A DNA stretch of 64,000 nt from Diplocarpon mali. Its lineage: Eukaryota > Ascomycota > Leotiomycetes > Helotiales > Drepanopezizaceae. A program made the translations under genes and the position numbers. Location of the stretch: assembly GCA_024741835.1 (NCBI GenBank), contig JAENRP010000030.1, positions 176,199 to 240,198 of the forward strand. The letters are read 5' to 3'. Below, one piece after another: positions 1 to 12,567 of this stretch. Each line of letters opens with the position of its first letter. Positions within the stretch are counted from its first letter, which is position 1. The notes below the pieces were generated by a model that saw nothing but the letters and a program-made list of their open reading frames with translations, had not been told where the DNA came from and did not search any database.

Positions 1-1255
1 GCGAGAGCCTGAGACTCGACAACAAGTGTCCAAGCGACGACAACCAAAACTTCGAGAGCGACCAAATCGATCATTTATGGGATCCTCGGCGGTAGGTACA
101 GGTCGTTGCCCTTCATTTGCAAACCGGCGTTTTGCCACTTTGCTTCAACTCTTCCACGCAACGGACCCTGGACTTGGGAAACAATCAGAACCCCATATTC
201 TCCAAGCATCGCGCTCAACCTTGTGCGATGCGGCGTTGTGTGTATCTGCACCTTGGAGCAACTTGCTCTCTCCATCTCGTTCGGGGTTTGTTCTTCGAAG
301 CCACGCGGACAAGCGACCCATTCCACCTCGCCGCCGATCAGGGCTCCCTCTTTCCACGCGCTTCAAGCTATTCGCTTTCCCCTCACAGCCTTTACGCGGT
401 TGCTAGTTCGTCTGAGACGGTAGGAAAACCTCTTGCATATAGTCTCTGAAAGCTAGCTCTGGTTTGCGGTCACCTGCAAGCAGCAGTACCCGAACACTTC
501 CCTGGAACTAGACGCCTGGGCCGGAATCCTTCTCGTCAGAAGCTGCAACAGCATCTCGAATAAATGCTTCATACTCCTCTTCAGGGAACGCCAAGGCGAG
601 TCAGCACTCACGACTCCGAACTCCTATCACGCGTTTTGGAGCCGCTTTTCTTCCCATCTCGCCCAGGCTACATTTATGCTTGCTTTCCCCTGGAGGGATG
701 TAGAATTACTTCTAGGTGAGACGGAGAGACTTGCGAGATGCCTTGGATCGAGACGACGTGGAAAGCCTAGAGGAGGGGAGACAGAAGATACGCTGCCCTG
801 CTGTCGACTCTCAGCGCTAGTTTCAAGATCTGGGAAGTGATGCGATGCGTGTTAGGGTATGGTGTGAAAAGCTATGACTTGTATTTGGATGTATCGTTAG
901 ATGGCAGGAGATTTCAAGTTGTCAACACTCTGCGGGGAGATTGGTAGTCTTGCTCGGCGCGTTCAAGAGATTTGGGATGTCATTATTCTAATGAGTTCTA
1001 TATGTGAATAACAGGATAATTGTTTCTGAGGAGGTGCAATCAGATGGCTGCCCGTAAGATGACGGTAATGAGAAGGTTACATGAGCTTCTGCATAGTCAA
1101 ACATTAAAAACAACTCGCCAAAGTGGAGTGTGGAATCGAATGCAAGGATACACGAAATTGTACACTGGGCAGCCCTGTCCGCTAGAAAATCACAACGCCT
1201 CGTAACGGTCTTCTCTTTCGTAAATTCATGAGCGATGTATATCAGTTCACGTTCC
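1..1255. other. Gene-free stretch downstream of the laccase
   Basis: No conserved protein is recognisable on either strand. Several short frames overlap between 26 and 450, but they cover each other on both strands, use no splice structure and contain no motif I know. The segment from 1190 to 1255 is the immediate 3' flank of the laccase, whose stop codon lies at 1256-1258 on the minus strand. Confidence 0.5.
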
Positions 1256-3403
1256 TCAAAGCCCGGAATCGATCTGGTTGATGACTGTTGTGCCAGTGAA
1301 CGCCGCCCACTCTCTGCACCCCTGCGCCAAGGTCTGTGGGATATTGATCGCCTTGATCTTCTCCGGCTGCTCCAGAATCGTGATATACAGACCTCCAGAA
1401 ACGTGCCAAGCGATGTGACAATGGAAGGGCCAGGCTCCAGGGTTATCAGTCACGATCTGAACGGCGACGTGATTCCCGCCAGGCACCTGGATGACATCCC
1501 GACGCATCGGGTTTGAGGGGTTCGTGACGGTGCCGTCCCATGCCCCTGGTCCTTGGTGGAGGACGAAGAAATTGTGACCATGCATGTGCATCGGGTGGGC
1601 TGGGAAGCCAGCAGGGTTATTTACCACGAAGCTGATCTGAACGTCAGCATTGCGATGGAAGAGGTAGGTCTTGGCTTGAGATTCCACCTACGTGACAGAC
1701 CCGTTTGTGCCATAGTTGTAGACATTCCACTCCGGTGGGTAACTGGTGTTCCCAAGGTTTGCAAGGAGCAGAACAGGGGCGTTGTAGTTGCCTCTGAAAG
1801 TCTGCCCATTCACACTCCATTGGAAAATATTGGATGCGTTGGGAGCAAAGTTGATATCATATTGTTGGATGAAATCGGACTGAGCAGGGGGCGTGATGGG
1901 ATAGAAAGGCACGGTGAGTGCGAGGTCGTCATTGGCACATGTGGCAGGATCGGGTACGTTCCATGGCTTCGATTTGGGGGCCTGAGTGAGAGGAGCAAGG
2001 TCGTAGCCGATTGCTGCAAGACCATACGGCTGATTGCTTACAGAGCAGGGAATTGAGACGTTGGACCTCATCCAGAAGCTATCTGTCAGGCCACCAACAT
2101 TCGCGGTAACGAGGACGTCAACGCGTTGGCCGACTCCCAGCGTTACCACTTTCGTAGTATAAGGCTGGATGGGCACAAAGTCGTTGGAGATCACGGTCAA
2201 GTTATGGCCATCAATACTGAAGCGTTGAATAGCCTAGCGCGTTTGTAAGTTGTAGGTCAAAAGCGATAGCGTGGGAGAATGGCAATGGCTCATACCTCGG
2301 CACCGGTATTGATCAGTCGAAGACGATGGATCTTTCCTTTTCTGAACCGAAACTTGCTTAGTCCAGCGTTCGCAGTGCACGGCAGAGTCGTGGTCGAACA
2401 GTCGTAAACGCCTTTGCCATTGATCAAAGTGTTATCACTGGCCGGAACAATAAGCGAGAAGTCGAACGTGTCGGAGAGAACACCTTCGAGAATGTCGAAG
2501 TAACTTTTGTGGAAGTAGTCACTCAGCATTATTGCCCCCAGGTCGATATCGTATGCACTGTTTTTGGGACCGTGAATAACGATGGGGCCAAATAAGCCAT
2601 CTGCATACTGAGCACTGTAATGCGAATGGTACCACCTTCAGATAGATAAATTAGCTTTCTCTTCCTCCACGTGCGAGGTTTTGCGACTTGTCCCGAAATC
2701 TCAATTTTCGAGACATGGCCTCAAAATTACCTGGGGAACGAAGTAGAAACCGAGGGATGATCTGTACATACGTGGTTCCGTAAGTATCTGCTTGGAAATT
2801 GTATGTGAAAGAGCTACCAGGAGCGATGGGACACTGTTGAACAGATGCCACGCCGTCGTAGTACTGGGTCTTCTTTTGCAAGAATCCATGCCAATCTGGG
2901 TGACGTTAGTAACAAGAGTGTGTTGGAGGACCAAGACTTCGCTAAGCTTACGGATACCAATGCCTTCGCCAGGGTCGGTAATCTTGTTATGGATGGTAAC
3001 CATAATCTGGTCTCCCTGGAGATAGTTAATATATGTGGACCGGCCACAGGCAATAAGCTCGACCTACCCAGTTCGCTTCAATAGTCGGCCCCGGAAATTG
3101 TCCATTGATGAGGATAACGTTCTTCGACACACCATCCGGCTTGATTACTGACCGAGTAATCGTGAAGTCGTAGACTCTCGTGACGCCTGTAGTTGGCGGG
3201 AAGTCAGGATTTGAAGTTCCTGCCGTCAAGGCTCCCCACGGAAAACCCTGCACGAGGGGGTTGTTCGTCAAGAAGGCAGGCAGAACGGGGGCACTCAAGG
3301 TGCCGTAGGTGGATTGTCCATTCTGCTGACTGGGAGTCAGGTTGCCTATGAGAGTCAGTGCTCCTGCGAGAAGACCTGTGATGACATTCGCAAGGCTAGA
3401 CAT
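1256..3403 (-). CDS. Secreted ascomycete laccase (multicopper oxidase), six exons
   Basis: Laccase: oxidises phenolic substrates by one electron each and reduces O2 to water at a four-copper centre; secreted. Proposed exons (minus strand) are 3403-3068, 3015-2952, 2895-2772, 2635-2296, 2233-1692 and 1631-1256, giving 593 aa. The start at 3403 gives a hydrophobic signal peptide ([20 protein letters not shown]). All three cupredoxin domains are present. Copper ligands seen: HWHG at about 134-137, YHSHY at 177-181, HPMHMHGH at 481-488 and HCHIAWH at 539-545. These supply T1 (His481, Cys540, His545) and T2/T3 sites, and the residue ten after Cys540 is Leu. The protein ends in DSGL, the C-terminal plug typical of ascomycete laccases. 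An in-frame TAG at 1688-1690 falls inside the last intron (1691-1632, 60 nt, donor GTAGGT, CTGAC branch-like site, acceptor TCAG). Splicing it joins NGSVT to FVVNN, the expected family sequence. The physiological substrate cannot be told from the sequence. Confidence 0.9.
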
Positions 3404-6400
3404 CTCGGCGGGCGTCGACGGAAACGTACTGAGGTAGAAGAGGGATTGCTTTCTGGCGCGTGCCCGCCTGATATAAGAGATTCCTCGAGGATGCAGTCAC
3501 GCGGCTCATCTCACGGTTCTCGTGTGCTTTGATGACCGGCTCGTATGTCGGCCGTTTTCTGATGGCATGATGTACCCGCTCAGACCATATCCCGACGATC
3601 AAATGTGAACGTACGTAAGAAGACAGGAGAGGCCCTTTTCGCCGAATTTCCAAGTGAGAGCTTGCTCGCATTTGGCTTGATGCTTGCGCACTTGCGTGTA
3701 GCTTACTTTCGATAGTCTGGATGGCGAGGTGGTGATAGCAGCCTCCACGATACAGCACCACTTGACAACCATGGAAAACGCCTTGGAGAATCGACGAATG
3801 GAATTGCACGAAGGACGGGGCTCTCGAACGAGCAATTCCGAGAGGGAGGAGGCTGCCGAGACGGAAGTGGCTTTTACCCAGAATCCTGGAAAATCAATAG
3901 CGTCTAGAGTGTGCGGCGGAGGGGGGAAAAGCGAGGAAAAGCTTATAGGCGAATGATGCAGTGCGTCGTGACAGCGCCTGACGGCGAACAGCTCTTCTCG
4001 TACTTGGTCTGACGGACCAATCGATCGTCCAGAGCATCGGAAAACACAGAATCCTAAATCGAGGCAATAAGTGCCCAAACGAGTGGGGAGAGGAAAAGGA
4101 ACGAGAAGCACGGAAGAATCCGTGTTTTGATCTGAGCAACATACCGTTGTAGCTGCTTCCAGCGTGTGAAGCGCACCCACGGACCGCAGCTCTGTGGAGT
4201 CCTGACCAGCTTCATTGCCTGGTCCACTGCATTCTAGCAATATGCCGATATCCAATCTTTGGATCCCGGTTGTCCTCCACGCAGAGATATAAAAGCCTGA
4301 GCCTCCGAAAGACGCGAGAAATCCGAGACAGCTATCCGAACTGGAGCTCGACCACAGCCGCCAGCCGCACGTGACGCGAGCGGCGACGATGGAAGCCTGA
4401 CGCCCCGGCCGGGGCCTGGTCTGGGTTCCGCATTCCCTACTTCCCCGGGGCTGGAGAACTGATACTAGTGCTTCGCAACATCTGCACAAATCAAGGGCCT
4501 GCTTGTCTAGCCATCAAGCTGGAATACTAGCTCTCAGCCTCTCGCTACCAAGGCCGGGTTTGGCTACTTGTTCTTGTCTGATGTCAGACGCTCATGAGCC
4601 TTGGCCGGTTGGGGGTCAGCATTGGCTATATCGAGAATACATCGTCGACCATATGAATCAGCCGTATATTACACCATTCACCTGAATGATATCGCCAAAG
4701 TGATATCGAGTACTATAAATAGACTGCTTACAGTAGTCAGACCTTCGACATTGGAAGGGCTCTAGTTGCCCTGCGCGTGTTGTGGTGGTAAAAAAGAGAT
4801 CAAGAAATACTTGGAGCATTCCAGAGTCTCACATAGATGCTATTACGATATGATACTACTTCTTGTACTTTGTAGTGCTGCACTCACTGTTACTACAAAT
4901 ATTACCACTACTAATACCAATACGACCAGCGCCACCACTACCTAAATAGTATTGCTACGGTACGAAGTACTCAAAAAACCAAACAGAGTAGAATACTTCC
5001 ATTCTGATGCTACAAAATATCCGAACAATATATGCGCGCACAACAATAAGGTTCAAACGTAGTCGAGTCATACAGAAGTAGTTAAGGAGTACTGCGGCTA
5101 GGACTCAAGGAACAATATACCCCTAATCAAGACATATGTCCATCACCAGGAACGTCGCACTCGAGGGAGGCTAATTCCACCTCAAGAGGTCAACTAGGAA
5201 AAAAAGCCCAACGAAGAGACTAACAAGAGCCCTTCTTCTAGTCCAACTAGCTATTCTCTACTTCCAATTAGGTACCGAACACTGAAAATCAGTTCCGACC
5301 TTAATCACCGAGCACGCCTCCCAATCACGAAAATAAAGGTCCCGTGGTAGTCGGTGGCTTCGACCCAGAAGACCGGACCCCGAGAGTCAAAGAGAGCATT
5401 TCCCGAGTCCCTGTCATCGTTGAGCGGAATACCGTACAGTGGAGCTGCCGTGCCTGACATGTCAAGCTATCAGGCCTTGTAAGATTTCGGATATATGAGC
5501 GAGTCATGGCGAACTGAGGTCTGAGAGGCCCGGGGGCGGATGAGAAGTTGCGTGGCAAGTGGCTAAAATTGGAACCAAAATCCAGAGGCACACACCTGGG
5601 ATTCCACAGCATGCGAGATGTCAACTTGAGGGCGCCCGGAACTTTTTGGGGAATCCCGGAGGCGATCACCTGATCAGGCCGAAAAGAAAACAATCTTAGC
5701 GAAAAGGCGAACGGGGGCAATGCGGAAGACCACAGGCAGTTGTGATCTTTCTTCGCCCTGGCACCCGATCAAAATCAACTGTACGCAAACGCATCTTCGA
5801 ACCAGCTTCTAGATATCAGCAGTCCGAAAAAAGAACTAGCCCGGTGTTTACTCACTAAACTCCGCGGCGACCCAACCCGGTGGGTGTTCAGCGCTATGCC
5901 CTTATGTACGCCAAGCACCCGCCGTCTGCTACTGACAACGAAAGTCTCGAAAACGACGCAGCTTCTATGGGCTGCTACCTGGCTAGACTGGACGGGGGTT
6001 TCAGGATCAGAAGACCAACTCCCGTCCTCTGGGTATTGGTCAGTATGGGTGATGGATAGCTCTGCGCTCTCATGCACCGCAAGCTTCTCCAGCAGGTATG
6101 CATTACGAGAACGGCCTTCTTCCAGCTTATGATTAGCTACAGAGCTCATTTCCAAGGCCAGACTCCAGCCAGCATGGAGAGTTCTTCTCAGGACGGAATC
6201 TGGATCCATCAACCACAAGAAGACTCGAAGACTGAGAATGGCCGGCTGAGATAGGGAGGTCTGCAGATGACTCCGCCCTGTTCAGGGCTTGGTGGAGGGA
6301 GGTCTGCAGTTTTGATAAGATCTGGTGAAGCGCGACGAGGCAGTTTCGCTTTTGTCTTGTAGAAGAAAGGCATGTACCTATGTACCTATAGTACCTTTCC

Positions 6401-7667
6401 TTGAAGAAGGTATGACGACCTATTAGACTAGCAACATGGGGGCACAAGCTGAAGTAAGCTTGAGGTAGGCACTACTACAAGCGGTGAAATTGAAGCTCTT
6501 TCGAAGGTAGGATGTAACCAGAGAGCTGATGTGCTATACCGGAATGACCACAAGAGGAGAAGATGCTGTCTGTGTTCACCTGGACTTGTCCTGTGATGTC
6601 TTGGCATACCTTGAAAAGTGTTACAGCATCAAGATGGAGAATCGGGGGTTTTCCCCAGCAGTCTCCTACTTCTACTTGCGCTTTCCCATACTCCTCCAGC
6701 GAGGCAAAGTGCTTCGGTGTCCAGAGTAAGCCTGGGCCAACTCGTATGCACTGGGAGATGACGTATGTCCCTTTCAATATTCAGACCTATGGTAAATTTT
6801 CCCAGGAACCTGAACAGCCAGTAACATTATTACATGAACATCTCTGATATTGTAGTTAGCATACCTCAGTATGATTTAAAAAACTGGAATACCAAATCTA
6901 CCTCTTCACGAATATATGTGATGCTTGGACTTGTCACCTTAGTATAATTGCCGTGGAAGACCATAAGAAACAGGCAAAACAGATCAAAGTATATATCCAA
7001 GATCATCGTAAAGAGTTGTATCTGCCCAAAATAGCCTGAAGCTACCAGAAATTGGACTGATGCCCGCCGGGGGAAAGTAAGCTTTAATCTGCGTCTCGGG
7101 CTTCCCTGTATCGATGCATTGTAGCCTCCATTTTTTTTGGTCAAAACTTATTTTCAGTACAAACAACCTGTAAGTTTTGGATGGGCATAGAGAGAGACCT
7201 GTAATCCTCACTTGGTTTTGTGTGTACAGAACAAGCAACGTCAGGTAATACTACCTAGCCTAGGCTGAAAGTCAAGCCCCAAACTAACCAGGAGGATTGT
7301 AGGACGCTCGTGGAACAGAAGCAGCTGGAAATTGTAGATACATAATGTTGAAGCCAGGGGTAATGAATGAGAGGCAATTAATGCCACCAAATGTTACGCC
7401 AGGCTTGACAGAGGCTGATTTATCAAAGGGCCCAGAGTGTTCAGTGCTAGCGGAGGTGTAGCTTCATACCAGTATGACATGTATTACATCAGAGAGAGTA
7501 AAAGTTGCGGAAAGAATCCGATACCATTATCATAGCATAGCCCTTTTTCGCATATTCCGATTGGTTTGTGAAGACCATATAAAGAGCCTCTATCTTACAC
7601 TTCGGCACCGTATCGCGTCCCGGTCTCCATTCCCACTCAGCCCGTTTCCCCTGTTATAATGCGTTGA
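3404..7667. other. 4.3-kb stretch without a supportable gene
   Basis: The first few hundred bases are the laccase promoter. A long minus-strand frame (3599-4489, 296 codons) is rich in Ser, Cys and Arg, has no recognisable domain and overlaps that promoter, so I do not call it. From about 4690 to 5300 the sequence becomes TA-rich with many TAC/ACT triplets. Minus-strand frames at 5775-6218 and 6133-6447 adjoin in different frames and could be remains of a gene, but I recognise no family. A 100-codon minus frame at 6475-6777 has three cysteines and no known motif. Confidence 0.45.
3471..3476 (-). promoter_or_regulatory. TATA-like element upstream of the laccase
   Basis: On the minus strand the sequence TTATAT lies about 68-73 bp before the laccase ATG at 3403, a plausible distance for a fungal TATA element with a short leader. 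It is a composition-prone motif, so the call is tentative. Confidence 0.3.
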
Positions 7668-8266
7668 TTACCGGCCCGGAGGAGGTTGGCTCATCATCTG
7701 TGCCTGCTGCTCCTGGAATCTCTGGCTGATGCGCTCACTGCCAGCCATGAACTTCTGTACGCAGCGTGTTACGCAGCCTGTTTCGCGCTGGATCAGCGAT
7801 TTGGTGGTGAAGTCGTCGATGCAGGAGTCGAAACAGTGGGATACGAGGTTGGAGAACATCTTTGGGGTGGGTGTTAGCTTCGTTAAGGATCTTTAAGGGT
7901 TTGAGGGGTAGGTTGGGGCGCGCGGAGCGGGTGGCTATCCTATCGAGTTTAATCCCATCATCTGCCAACTATCACGCTGTGATTGTTTTAACATCGAGAT
8001 CTCTCTGCGACACTAAAGCTATGTCGAACTGCCAGTGTAATTCCGATTGAAGCTTCGAAATTATCGATTCTGGAATCCATTGACGGAGTTTTGCCTTAAA
8101 CCTTCACTCTATCCCAACATTCGAAAGAATAAAAACTTACGCCCATGAATTCCTTCATCTGCTTGCGCTCCATGCGGCTTTGTAACTCTCTCTGCTCCGA
8201 AGCTGTTAGGCTGTTGAAGCGTCAGCCAGGTCTGCTTCTTTCTCCCGGAGCAACTGACCCTTCCAT
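7668..8266 (-). CDS. TIM9: Tim9, small Tim chaperone of the mitochondrial intermembrane space
   Basis: Tim9 pairs with Tim10 in a hexameric chaperone that escorts hydrophobic carrier precursors across the intermembrane space to the TIM22 insertase. Proposed exons are 8266-8259 (8 nt, encoding Met-Glu and two bases of Gly), 8210-8141 and 7859-7668, giving 89 aa, the normal length. Introns are 8258-8211 (48 nt, GTCAGT..CAG) and 8140-7860 (281 nt, GTAAGT..AAG). The spliced protein starts [12 protein letters not shown], as Tim9 proteins do, and continues with [11 protein letters not shown]. The twin CX3C motifs CFDSC and CVTRC, which form two disulfides, are intact and followed by the conserved RFQEQ. 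It is transcribed divergently from the RhoGAP gene, with about 1.3 kb between the start codons. Confidence 0.93.
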
Positions 8267-9602
8267 CTTTGACTGCTTCAGCAGAATGTTTCTCCAGAGA
8301 GAAGAGGCGGTCGGTAGTGATGGCCTGGCAATGGAATTGGAACTGGACTCGAGTATACTGGCTCGAAAAGGCTGAGATGATATTGAACTATCTTGTATCA
8401 GATCCAGACTGTCTTGCCTAGAATTTACTGTGTAGACAAGACTTAGCGTGGTGTCGGTGCTTAACCTTGTTTTCGCCGACCAGTAGCAACAAGAGATCTC
8501 ACTACTCTGGACAACCGAAAACGATCCTGCAGGCCATTAGACACTGGGAAGCTCACTGCTGGTATTGACTCGAGCTGCGCCTCTGGGTAGATGCCATTTT
8601 TCTTAAACGCTTTGAAGATAAATTAAAAGAAACAGAGCCACGATTACACGTTGCCTATCGTGTCCCCATGCTTGGTAACCGTAGTGCAATGAACGCAAGG
8701 CACAAGACACAGAACTGATCCGTTGCCTGGTGGCTCTGAGTATGAGAGGGAAGCGCCTTACCATGCCAGATCCACTTGGAGGCATGTGTAAGGTATACTT
8801 GCGTTGGTATGTAAAGCTGATACTGAGGTGGAGGTGAAGGTGAGGGTAAAGCCGTTGGTGAAATGCTATATCATACCCAGATGTAAATTATACTACACTG
8901 ATGTTGACATTGTTTAATTGATTCTGTACCAGGCCAGGCTTAGTTCTGGCTGCATCCCTTTTCCATCCCAGAGCTCAGCATCAGTAAGGAAGAAGAGTTT
9001 GTTAGCAAAACTCCGATTCTGTTGGTAGAGTTGTTGTGGTCCTTCACTCCCTCACCTTACGAAGTTAGGGCGGCACTAGCTCAGGATCCAGCGGCGCCTC
9101 CACTGAACGTGAACTTCGAAAGACCTCATCTCTTCTCCTTTGGCTTCGACCTATGCCGCACACGACACCAGCAACAACCAAGATTCCCCTGTCGCGACAG
9201 ATACGATCCTCGCTCCTCTCGACTCGAATTTTCTTCGTCTTCCGCCTTGTCCACGTTCACAATCTGCCCCGCAGCGCTGTTTTGATTCCCCTCGCGTCTT
9301 GCGCCCAGCAGTCTCCCGACGCCTCATACAGAGCCCATGGGCAGATATCCTAACCCTGGATCTAGTGTCGCGTATTGAGCTGCATCCTGGAAGCAGAACA
9401 ATATACACTCGGGTTCAGCAGACATACTAGCGATTGAAATCAATACCAAGATCTCCTAAGAACCCTCCCCCACATCCACAGCTTGCGCGGACCCGGGTCC
9501 TAGGCCAAGCCTGACAGGCTATCACGGCTCTCCTGCTACCAAAGATTCATTCATATTAGGGTCTGTACTGTTGAAAGGGGAATTAGGAAGGCCGTGTTTA
9601 GC
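8267..9602. other. Divergent intergenic region between tim9 and the RhoGAP gene
   Basis: The region holds the 5' sides of two genes and no protein I can support. Short frames at 9022-9430 overlap in several registers without conservation. A 5' leader, perhaps with an intron, for the plus-strand RhoGAP gene is likely but not delimited. Confidence 0.45.
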
Positions 9603-12567
9603 ATGTCTTCAGATAATCACCTCCAAGGCAGTGCGCAACAGCCTGTCACACACGCACAGCCTTCTGCGGCACCTCACAACTTGCAAGCGACGTCCCCTCC
9701 AACAAAACAAAGCCTTAAGACATGGTGGAAAGGTTTCAGCAAACAACCCCCGAAGAACCAGGATCAAAATGGTAAAAGCCCGTTCAATATTCCGTTCACA
9801 TGGTTTCCAGTCCCAGCTCCTTTCCGTTATGAGCACAACTACTATACAGGAAGCCTTGTCTTCACCCTGCATTCAAACACGCAGGGCATGTTCAATGAGA
9901 ACCTTATGGATTGCATGACGCCAATCTCAGACGGAGCCTCTGGAGAAGAGGAAGTCAGCCATCATATCCCGTCCTCAAGCAGATGCATAGCTTCTCCCCT
10001 CCTTGTTACAGCTTCCCTTATATCTGAGAAAAGTCCAGATTCTGTGACAAGGAGGAGATTCCAAAGTTATATACCAAGAATGGATCGTGGACTAGAGCGT
10101 AGTTCACGCGGCAAGCGAAACACTGTTCCGGTGGACCAGTCAAGCACCATCTTTCTTGAGCAGATTAGTGAAGTAATTACCATAGCTACTGGCTGTGAAA
10201 CCTCAAGTGAACACAACTTTCAAGCTCCTGTCACGAAGACTAGACAAGCCTCCTTTTCAAATACTATCAAGCGCGTCCAGAATGCTCTAAAGATAAATAC
10301 GAAAGCAAATGCTAAGAAGATTACAGCTGCCCCCCCTCCTACTGGAATCTTTGGTGTACCCCTCCGTCAGAGCATCACCTATGCAAACGTCGCAATCTCA
10401 CTCGTGGATAGTGAAGGCCAGAGCTACATTTATGGATATGTACCAATTGTAGTGGCCAAGTGTGGAGTGTATTTAAAGGAGAAGGGTACGTGTTTCACAA
10501 TGTTGTGTTCCAGTGCCTGGCTAACTATCGACAGCAACTAATGTGGAGGGCATCTTTCGACTGAGTGGATCTGAGAAGCGCATCAAAGAACTGCGGATTA
10601 TTTTTGACTCTCCAGACCGTTACGGGAAGGGTCTGGACTGGGCAGGATACACAGTTCATGATGCTGCGAATGTCCTCAGAAGATACCTCAATCAGCTCCC
10701 TGAACCAATTGTTCCACTGGATCTTTATGACAGGTTCCGGCAACCACTCCGAGGCTTCACAAAGCAGGCAGTAGGCGATGCTGATGGACCTCAACTCTCG
10801 GAGGATTTCGATGCTTCAAGGGCGATTGTAACCTACCAGCAATTGATTACAGAGCTTCCGCCGCTCAATCGACAACTTTTGCTCTACATACTTGATTTGC
10901 TGGCTGTATTTGCCTCTAAATCCGATGAGAACCGTATGACCTCAGCGAATCTTTCGGCAATTTTCCAACCAGGCATGCTCTCGCACCCAGACCATGATAT
11001 GAAGCCAGAAGAGTACCGACTGAGTCAAGATGTGCTCATCTTCTTGATTGAAAACCAAGACCACTTTTTGATCGGAATGCGGGGTACTGCCGCAGATGAG
11101 CAAACAGTTGCGGAGGTTCAGAACGGAGGCACTCCACCACCAGGAACACCAAACACGCAGGGCAAAAGGACCAATGTCACAAGAACCGCTTCTAACGCCA
11201 GTGCGGGTGCTGACAGCGTACGGAAGTTTGGGGGAGTTCGGCGGAATGTATCAGTATCTTCCCGTAACTCACGGCAGTCAAACGGTGCTCCTAGCCCAGC
11301 AAGTCCAGCTTATGGCCCACCCCTGACACATTCACCAGCAAGCGGTGGCGTCCACCGGAGCAATACGGTTCCAGCAAAGCGGTCTCCAGGATTGCCATCG
11401 AATAGGCTGCAAAAGAACTCGGGATCCCCTTCGCCTACAGCAGCTGCTGGCTTCATGTCACACCAGCACTCTGCTCCTCGAGGACTCTCTCCTGCAACCG
11501 GAGGCACCAATCGAAACGTTTCGCCCTCAACACCTGGTGCTGCGCCTGCTGCTCAAAGGAACTCGAATTTAGCTCCACCAACGAACGCTGCTTCAGTAAC
11601 TAGCCAGGAGAGACTTCTTGGGGACCAGTTTACAACACCTTCTACGCCACGTAATATCTCAAATCTGTTCCAGAGATCGCCTACATCAGATAGCGAGAAG
11701 AAGCAGCCGAACAAGCTTCGCAAGAAGCGCATACCGGCAAGCTCGAATCCCAGCGCCCAAAGCTCCACCCATTCACTTCAAAGTCAAGACCCGTTATCTC
11801 CTGCTCTCCATCCAACCCGCCTCGCCAATGATATCGCAGAACACCCACCTCTCGAAAGCATCCCATCCGAGAATCCCATACTGTCTAATACCCATGCCAC
11901 ACCTCCCGCCATCGAGCCTTCTCAAGTTGACCTTTCTGGACACCAGTTCCCAATCAAACCCGATGAGTTGCCCCATACCTCTGACAAAACTCTGAAGCCG
12001 ACATCGCCAGCCGGCTCCCTGCGCTCTCGTTCGTCTTTCAACGATCAATCCGATCCTGATCATCAAGAGGACAGTGCCGCTGTTGCAGAGCAGAGAGAGA
12101 AGAAATCACGGTGGAGGATCTCCCGTCATCATCGGGATTCTTCTCAATTTGGCAATACATTGTCTCCGAAGAAAGTCACAGGTTCTGAAAATGGTGCAGG
12201 AGCCAGCTCTAGTTCTCTCGGAAGTGCGTCCCGTCCGCGGAAGAGTTTAACAAGCGACACAATCCCAGCCATATCTGACGTTGCTCTGATCGGCGCGCAC
12301 CCTCAGTCAAGTCACGAAGGCTCGACCGGTGGCGAGGAGAAGAAGGGACCGCTAGGCTGGATCAAGAAGATGCGCGAGAAGCTGGAGGAGAACAAGGAGA
12401 GGGAGGCCGAGAAGGAACACCTCAAGAGCCCCCCTGTTTGGACCGACCGTAACCCGCCATCGTTTCCTGCCTTGGGAAAAGGGATCGACTTTAAACGACC
12501 CGAGAATCCAGAGCGGCCTGCAGAAGAGCCTGTTGCACCACAGGTTCCACAACACCCTCAACGTTAG
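9603..12567 (+). CDS. Rho GTPase-activating protein, Sac7/Bag7 type
   Basis: RhoGAP that stimulates GTP hydrolysis by Rho1-type GTPases, which control the cell-wall integrity pathway and actin polarity. Exons 9603-10485 and 10535-12567 (intron 49 nt, GTACGT..CAG) give 971 aa. The RhoGAP domain runs from about residue 248 (GIFGVPLRQS) to about 470. The catalytic arginine finger is Arg303 in GIFRLSGS, encoded just after the intron, and the conserved RYLNQLPEPIVPL and NRQLLLYILDLL blocks follow. The second half is low-complexity Ser/Pro/Asn-rich, probably disordered, with a basic-acidic coiled segment near the end (GWIKKMREKLEE). The N-terminal 55 residues contain LKTWWKGFSKQ, seen in filamentous-fungal Sac7 relatives. 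Residues of about 57-245 are unusual: other fungal Sac7 proteins, as I recall them, pass almost directly from that motif to the GAP domain. A 78-nt in-frame optional intron (9772-9849) is possible there. The start was chosen as the ATG nearest the conserved N-terminus. Confidence 0.88.

Noticed and set aside
1688..1690. Nonsense codon splitting the laccase, as in a pseudogene
   Set aside because: The stop lies within a well-formed 60-nt intron, and splicing gives the expected family sequence at the junction.
3599..4489. 296-codon minus-strand frame upstream of the laccase
   Set aside because: No domain, odd Ser/Cys/Arg composition, overlap with the likely laccase promoter and no splice logic.
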